Positions 57,503 through 64,000 of a DNA stretch of 64,000 nucleotides are shown here, piece by piece (within the stretch, counting starts at the first letter, position 1; the number at the start of each line of letters is the position of its first letter). The position numbers and the translations under genes were made by a program. Under the pieces are notes generated by a model, which saw only the letters and a program-made list of their open reading frames with translations, was not told the DNA's origin and did no database searches. This stretch comes from Ilex aquifolium. Lineage: Eukaryota; Streptophyta; Magnoliopsida; Aquifoliales; Aquifoliaceae. The stretch spans positions 24,565,371 through 24,629,370 of the forward strand of contig OX637405.1 of the NCBI GenBank assembly GCA_951799425.1, read 5' to 3'.

Positions 57503-59822
57503 TGTAACGCCCCCAAAACCACATTGGACGGCATTACATACTAAAACTATTTACATCATGAGAGCACTAAGATAAATCATCAATAAATAAGACTTCATAT
57601 CAATTATTCCTTAATTTAACAAAATTCTGGCAGAGTCTCCTTTGTTCGAGGAGCTCTACCCAAAATACAACCTGTGCAATTATACTACATCGATTACATC
57701 GGGTCCATTTATCCATAAACTATTTACAACATTATCCCAAAAGATTTTCATTCATCATATGTAATACCCACAATAACATTCCAAAAGAATAAGCTAAGCC
57801 ATGACCACAATATCAACAGAATAAGCCCAACAATGGCATTTACATTTCCCAAAGAAAACATTAACTATTATAGCGCAGCGGAAATTACAAAAGAAATCTA
57901 GACTACACAGTGTTTCAAAAGAATATCCTAGTCTAGAACAAAAGTCAACGACATCTCTAGATGTCCCACTCGGGATCCAAGTATCCCTCTAGTGAAGCCT
58001 CTCCATGGTCCGGCTCGTTAGCACCTAGCTCATCATCTGGCACAAACTCTAAAAAATGTTCAACTGTAGGGGGTGAGCATTAAGCTCTGTAGGAAAATCC
58101 TCCCAAACTCAAACAAGGTTTAGAAAACATGTAAAATAAGTCGGTCTCATTTCACAAATATCATATATAACTTTTGAAGTAAAACCATGACATTTAAATA
58201 GATCTCAAGTTTAAGGAACAACAGTAATTGAATGACTAAGTGGAACCACTACCCAGTTAACAAACCATATCCAAATATAATCCAATCCACCATACACTAT
58301 TTCCACAAGTTATCGCAGAATCCCATACTTCCCGAGACTCTTGTAGAAACCGTCTATGGTAGAGTGAACAATAACCAATATACAATAGATAATCCATTCT
58401 ACTATAAACCATTTCCAACAAGTTCTAGCGGAATCCCATACTTCCGGAAACTCTTATAGAAACTGTATCTAGTAGAATGAACAAATACTAACCATTTCAT
58501 TCGTATCAACATTATAAACATGTATCTCCACCATGATGTAAGGCAAACCCCATGAATCGACACATTGAGTAATATCTAGCTCACACACACGCACACAAAT
58601 CTTCTCAAAAATATCCATCCTTTAGGAAGGGCGTATGCCATACTAATGGCAGTGACGTATCCAACCCAGACATTAGTATACTAACCATCTGACACGGCAC
58701 CCGTGAGCAATAGCGGTTTAGTCTTACCAAAGCACTAACCCCACTACGAGTGGTAAGAAAAATGCCAACCCACACGGAGCAAGCAACACGTCTACCCACT
58801 CTACGATATCTCGTCAAAGGCCACCCATGGTCATCCCACACTCATAAGAGATACAAATACTAAACCCAATTTCACAATTAACAAGTATATCTTAAAAACC
58901 CTCAAATTAAGCATGTGACATTTTCAATAACCAACTAAGAAAATGCAAGAGATCACAACAATATCATTTTATTACTCAACACAAAACACTATGGTTTCAA
59001 ACTCAAGAATAAAGGAAGAGTTCAAGAGGAAAACCCATCAATCTTGAAAACTAGAGTTTTCAAACAAAAAGAGGGATTTCATGGGTATATAACCCTAACT
59101 TTGTGTAAAACATGTTAACAATTGCAAGAGAACCAAGAAACAATGAACCCATAGCAAATACATATGATTAAGAGTCAAAACATATATATATAGTAATCCT
59201 AACATCAATGAACAATAATGGAATAAAACCCCTACCTTGGTGTTCTTGAAATCTAGGGCTTGAATCTTGAATCACCCTTAAATCTTATGTTTTTCCCCTT
59301 TGATCTTGAGTTTCTCTCTTCCTTTATTTCTCTCTTCCTTTCTTTCTCTCCTAGGGTTCTAAAGTGTTTAGGATGAGAGTGGAGTGAAGAATGGGGCAAA
59401 TGAGAGCTTGAGGTGGTGTTTTAAACCCAAAAATCTCGATTTTTTTTTTACTGTTTCGGCATACACCAGACCAGTCTTCGTAGAATGGGCATAACTCTCT
59501 CATCCGAACTCCGATTGAGATGATTCAAGATGATATGGAATGCTAAGAAATAGCTCTACAACTTTCATGTTTTGAGTTTTGAGAGATATCGACTGAATCA
59601 AGGTCGAAATCGTGCTTGAAGTTGCAGCCAGTGCACTGTTTATGTGCACTGTTCACAGCCTGTTTCATCCCCCCTTTTTTTTTCCATTTCCAATCCATTC
59701 CTAAGCCAACCAAATCCATCCCAAATATCTCCAACACATATTTCTACACATATCCACATTTTTACAACAAATATTTACTATATATCTATATACATATATA
59801 AAATAAAATGCAGGGTGTTACA
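57503..59822 (-). mobile_element. Solo LTR, 2320 bp, minus orientation
   Basis: A perfect 5-bp TSD, GTATC, is at 57498-57502 and 59823-59827. On the minus strand it starts TGTAACACCCTGC and ends GGGGGCGTTACA. The U5-side block with GAGCTCCTCGAACAAAGG and GAGACTCTGCC matches the 62.1 kb LTR and the end of LTR C at 29 kb, fixing orientation. No internal region remains. Confidence 0.9.
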
Positions 59823-59943
59823 GTATCACTTAAACCCATTGCCGTTTGTATCCATTAGAGACCGTTAAAAAATGCATTGTACCAACATATTATATATTCG
59901 TTATATCCAAACTACCATTTTCTTTGTTGGGACCCATGCTTAC

Positions 59944-62154
59944 TGTAAACTCCCACACTCTTATCTTTATATAACAAGTAATTATTTTTGAAATGCTAAT
60001 ATAAGTGATGAGGTATGCATGAACCCTATATATTTCAATAGTATGAATAAATACTAGGGAGGCAAATTGATTGTAAAATTTCATTTTTTGGAGGTGTTTA
60101 AGGTTGATAAGAGTAACTAAGTAAAAATATTAATTTTTTTAGGTCAAAATAATATTATCATTGAACATGGGAGATCCGAAAGACTTGGAATAGCCGTTTA
60201 GTACATATAGCGGTTCGGAGGAATAAAATAGTAATTTTAGTGTTTCGAGTGTAAATTTATTTTAGTTTTGAGATATATCATAAAAATAAATGTTTTTAGG
60301 TTAAAATAACATTAAAAATGAATCCGGAAAGTCAAAAAACCTTAGGATAGTCATATGGATCAAATTTGGAATGTGTAGTGGCAAAACCGTAATTTTGGAG
60401 AAAATCCAAATCAGCTCATGTACCGTAAAAATCGGGACTGCTGGGTTTAAACCCAGATTTCAGCCCCTTTACTCCCATTCTTTTCACTCCACTCTCACCC
60501 CAAACCTCTTAGCACCCTAGGAGAAGATAGAGAAAATGAGAAAAGGGAGAAAAGAGGTCTCTAGAGCTTGGGTTTTGGTTTGGAACTTGGATTTAAGGTA
60601 GAAATTTCTTCTCATTCTCCTACATTGAGGCTAGGGTTTATGTATATATGTACTCTTTTGACTCTAAATTCAATATGTATGTTATAAAATCTTTAATTCT
60701 TGTTATTATTGCAATAAATGTCATGTTTTAAACAATGTGATGGTTGGGTAACCATTAAAGCTCTCTTTTTCATCTTTAAACCTTAGATTTTTAAAAAAAT
60801 AGATTTTTCTCTCCATATTTCCTTTGTTCTTGATTTCCAAACTTTAGGCTTTCCATTAAACAATAAAATGTTATTGATGTTGATCTCTTGTCTATTTTTC
60901 CTACATGGGGCTATTGGATAACGTACGAGAAATTTTGGGGATTTTGGGAATTTATGAACTTTTGTTGAGAAATTGTTGGTGATTGTATCTCGTGGAGGTG
61001 TTTGGATGACCATGGGTGGCCGTTGACCGGGTATCTTAGAGTGGGTAGATGTGTGTGGTTCTTACTCCGTGCGGGTTTGAACTTTTCCTACCACTCGTAG
61101 TGGGGTTGGTGCCTTGCGAGGACCAAACCACTATTAGCTCATGGGTGCCATGTCAGAGGATTAGTATACTATGCCTGAGTCGGATTCGTTATTGCTGGTG
61201 CATTGGTATGGGACAATGCATCGGTAGGCGCCCTTCCCGAAGTTTGATATCCTTGCGAGGATTTGTGTGTGTGTGTGGGCCAGGATATTCTCTATGTGTT
61301 TATTCATGCGATTATCTTACATCAGACTTGAGATACATTGTGGTTATTGTTTATTGCGTTATCTTTTGAATATGATTATCTTGGAAATTGTTGTGGGAAT
61401 GATTACTCTTTGGAATGGTTATTTATGGTGGGATTGGCTTTACTCTTGTACTTAATTATTGTTAATGTCTAAACTTGAGATCTTTTAAAAATATCATGTT
61501 TTCTTTCAAAATTTATGTATGCTATTTGTGAAATGAGACCGACCGTTTTCTACGTTTTTCAAACCTTGTTAGAGTTTGGGAGGATTTTCCTACAGAGCTT
61601 AGTGCTCACCCCCTACCAATAATGTTTTTTTTTTCAGACTTCGTGCTAGAGGAAGATCCCCGAGTTGACGAGCCGGGAAATTGGGAGGCTCCACCAGAGG
61701 GAAACCTAGATTCCGAGGTGGACGTCTAGAGCTATAGTTTATTTTTGTGCTAGACTAGGGAATTTATTTACGATCATGTATAGTCTAGTATTTTGTTTAT
61801 TCCGTTGCTAAGTTGAAATGTAATTCTTTTGGAATGTAATTGCCATAGCTTGGCCTATTCTTTTGGGATGATATTGTGGATATTACATATGGTGAATGAA
61901 ATTTTATTATTTGATGGATTTGTTTAGTGCTCTCATAATGTGAATGGTTTTAGATAGTAATGTCATCCAAAGGGGATTTTGGGGTATTACAAATCAAACT
62001 CATATGGACTGTTTTAATGTTCCCTTATAAATGGACCCGGTGTGGTCAATGTAGTATAATTGCACAGGTTGTGTTTTGGGTAGAGCTCCCCGTACAAAGG
62101 AGACTCTGCCCGAATTTTGTTAAATTAAGGACCCCCGATTTTTGGGGCGTTACA
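59944..62154 (+). mobile_element. Solo LTR, 2211 bp, plus orientation
   Basis: A perfect 5-bp TSD, CTTAC, is at 59939-59943 and 62155-62159. It starts TGTAAACTCCC and ends GGGGCGTTACA. It is related to 57503-59822 in inverted orientation (shared text around CTCACCCCAAACCTCTTAG, and GGAGGATTTTCCTACAGAGC near the R region) but well diverged. The two LTRs are 121 bp apart. Confidence 0.9.
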
Positions 62155-62159
62155 CTTAC

Positions 62160-62742
62160 TGAACTTAACCTGCTTCCCATTTCCCACATGACCGTTGGAC
62201 ACGCCATAGCTACATATATTGACAATATTTTGAGAAAGGCATCATTCAACATAACTTTATAATTAGTATAAAACTTACCCCAGCATGTTAACGATGACAT
62301 TCAAAACCCTGCAAAAACTTACATGTCAAAAAACTGTGTTGCAACCTAAGAAAATTCACAAAAGAATACCATCCAACTATACCCCTTCACAACCAAAAAC
62401 AACCAACAAAATAAAACATGCACTCCAAAGCTCATAAGCTACTGCCTAACAAAAGATACCACTATTACCCGACAAAAGATACCACGTGAACAAAAGATTT
62501 TACCCATTCTAAAACATGACATATTCAGACTCCATATTGCCATTAGGAGGGGCATGATTAGTAGTTAAAATTAGCAACTTACTATGCCCTTTTTAAGACT
62601 AATTATGCTTTGATAGAGTTGCAATGGTGACATTTCAGGAGAAAGATTGTGCAAGGGCCTAAAGCCAATAGATATCAAACTGTCATTCAACACCCACCTG
62701 TTCTGAAAGAAAATTGGAGAAGTTTGAAATAAGGCATGAACA
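62160..62742. other. Unassigned sequence
   Basis: No coding features. CGAATTTTGTTAAATT-type text ends with the LTR, and the rest is unique-looking intergenic DNA. Confidence 0.4.
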
Positions 62743-63105
62743 TTCGAACGCTAATCCACGTTCGAATGTTCTCTTGAATTATTTGAGGACTGGAATGCTG
62801 AAGTGATGATACATGGCATGTTGCAGCTAAGAAAAAAAAACAAAGAGGTATTTAAGTACCACCTTCGAACGCCAATCCACGTTCAAACGTTCTCTTGAAT
62901 TATTTGAGGATCAGACTGCTGAAGTGATGATACATGGCGTGTTGCAGCTAAGAAGAAAAAAACAAAGAGGTACTTGAGTATTAAGTTCGAACGCCAATCC
63001 ACGTTCGAACGTTCTCTTGAATTAATTGAGGACCAGACTGCGGAGTGCAAGGGCAATGATACATGGCGTGTTGCAGTTACCCTCACATAAGAACAAAGGC
63101 CACTT
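62743..63105. repeat. Three tandem units of about 121 bp with TTCGAACG hairpins
   Basis: Units begin near 62743, 62864 and 62986. Each opens TTCGAACGCCAATCCACG followed by TTCGAACGTTCTCTTG. It continues with TATTTGAGGA, GATGATACATGGCGTG and TTGCAGCTAAGAA and closes with an A-rich run. TTCGAACG occurs in direct and inverted form, so each unit can fold. A decayed fourth unit lies at about 63113-63200. Confidence 0.85.
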
Positions 63106-63205
63106 GAGTAGGAAGTTCAAAATCCACATGGTGTTCGAATACCCATCAAGGAAGACAGGAGACAACGCTCGAACGACATCTAACGTTTGAATGTTGTCCC
63201 TAGAT

Positions 63206-64000
63206 AGCCTGCAGAGTGGTTGATTTTCTATCCGGACCTTGGGGCACTCACTTGGAATTTGAAGACCTTGTACTATTCCTTCACACTTCCTTGCCCCCTC
63301 CTCCTTGCCTAAAAATACTCCCATTGTGGGAGCTTCAAAAGAGAGCTACACTTAGGAGAGCTAGAGCTAGTTGTAGAGTTAGATTTACATTTACTTGCAT
63401 AGTAGAAGATAGATCATCTTTTGGCTGAGGAGGAAACCCTTCAAAAGTGACTATCTTTCTTTTACTTTCATTATTAGTTTCATTTGCTTCCATTGTTTGA
63501 GTTTCCTTCTTTCCTTAGAGGAGTGAAACTCTTCCACTTTTTTAGAGTTTTACCAAAGCCGTGAAGGGTGGAACGTGATTCACTCATTCTTCGTCGAAGA
63601 TCGGCTCCTTGTGTAGTGTGTTTTACCTTGTAACTCCTCTACTTGGAGGGATGCGAATCACTCACTTTTCTAGCTTTACCAAAGCCATGAAGAGTGAGTA
63701 GTTTCTCATTCACTTTTTAGTAAGAGTTGATGGACATGTATAAATCATTCAGAAGTTATATTTGTGCATTTCGTTTATGGTTAATGCTTTATCTCTTACT
63801 TGCTTATTGAATGATTGAATGCATCTAGCAAAGCTAAGATACTTTGCACAACCATGAGTCCTTTCTATGACATAGATGACTCTTGGCATAGGACGACTCA
63901 TTAGTCCTTGACAAGTACCCCAGCTAGATCTTCATGATTACCTTTCAATCTTCATCATTATTGTGCTTCAACTAAGAATGGAATACTAACTTAGTGGTTG
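63206..64000. other. Unassigned, possibly a retroelement LTR or leader cut by the window end
   Basis: It contains two related blocks, each with CTTTACCAAAGCC(A/G)TGAAG and GTGAATCACTCA-like text (about 63550-63600 and 63650-63700). Their repetition suggests LTR or leader sequence, but no TG...CA boundary, PBS or coding motif was found. Confidence 0.3.

Overview
This is nuclear DNA of a flowering plant, most likely a eudicot. The signs are AT-rich sequence, intron-containing genes, plant Ty3/gypsy and Ty1/copia retrotransposons, plant-type MITEs and tRNA-derived SINEs, and one intact nine-exon plant B-type cyclin gene. Nothing prokaryotic or organellar was seen, and the species cannot be named from the sequence. 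Almost all of the window is transposable-element sequence at different stages of decay.

Layout. (1) 1-4.27 kb holds old AT-rich sequence with a short tandem array, the LTR and primer-binding site of a minus-strand copia element, and a plus-strand gypsy RNase H/integrase relic. (2) 4.275-10.785 kb is a decayed minus-strand chromovirus: a 2.7 kb 3' LTR followed by integrase, RT and protease, with its 5' side missing. (3) 10.786-31.85 kb is a minus-strand Tat-type gypsy element whose gag-protease-RT is split in two places. A 7.2 kb retrotransposon with 3 kb LTRs and almost no internal region (11.212-18.418 kb) sits in its RT. A 3.7 kb solo LTR of a second, plus-strand Tat/Ogre-like element sits in its gag (20.435-30.967 kb, target-site duplication GCTGG). 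That solo LTR is itself split by a 6.8 kb chimeric element (22.285-29.128 kb, target-site duplication CTTTC). The left end of the chimeric element is a 623-bp near-perfect palindrome where its 5' LTR should be. (4) 31.86-35.2 kb is a truncated minus-strand copia element with a duplicated leader. (5) 36.7-49.56 kb contains a 4.35 kb direct segmental duplication. The second copy later received three insertions, each verifiable against the first copy: a 1.97 kb Mutator-like element, a 183 bp MITE and a 771 bp solo LTR. (6) 50.4-54.2 kb is the only intact gene recognised, a mitotic cyclin B1 on the minus strand, with a MITE just upstream. (7) 55.37-56.10 kb is a hAT-type non-autonomous element with an 8-bp TSD. 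(8) 57.5-62.15 kb holds two related solo LTRs in opposite orientations, each with a perfect 5-bp TSD. (9) 62.2-64 kb holds a 121-bp tandem repeat and unassigned sequence.

The most unusual object is the 22.285-29.128 kb element. Both outer termini are the U5 end of an LTR. The left LTR is replaced by a fold-back copy of its own R/U5-like part, and two different LTR families lie in tandem at its right side, yet the whole is framed by one 5-bp TSD. The simplest reading is that an aberrant reverse-transcription product (self-priming plus template switching between two RNAs) was integrated as a unit.

How the parts relate: the cyclin gene is the only unit with an evident host function (the G2/M transition). 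The rest records successive transposition, LTR recombination and local duplication. Many TSDs can be read directly, so much of the insertion order can be reconstructed.
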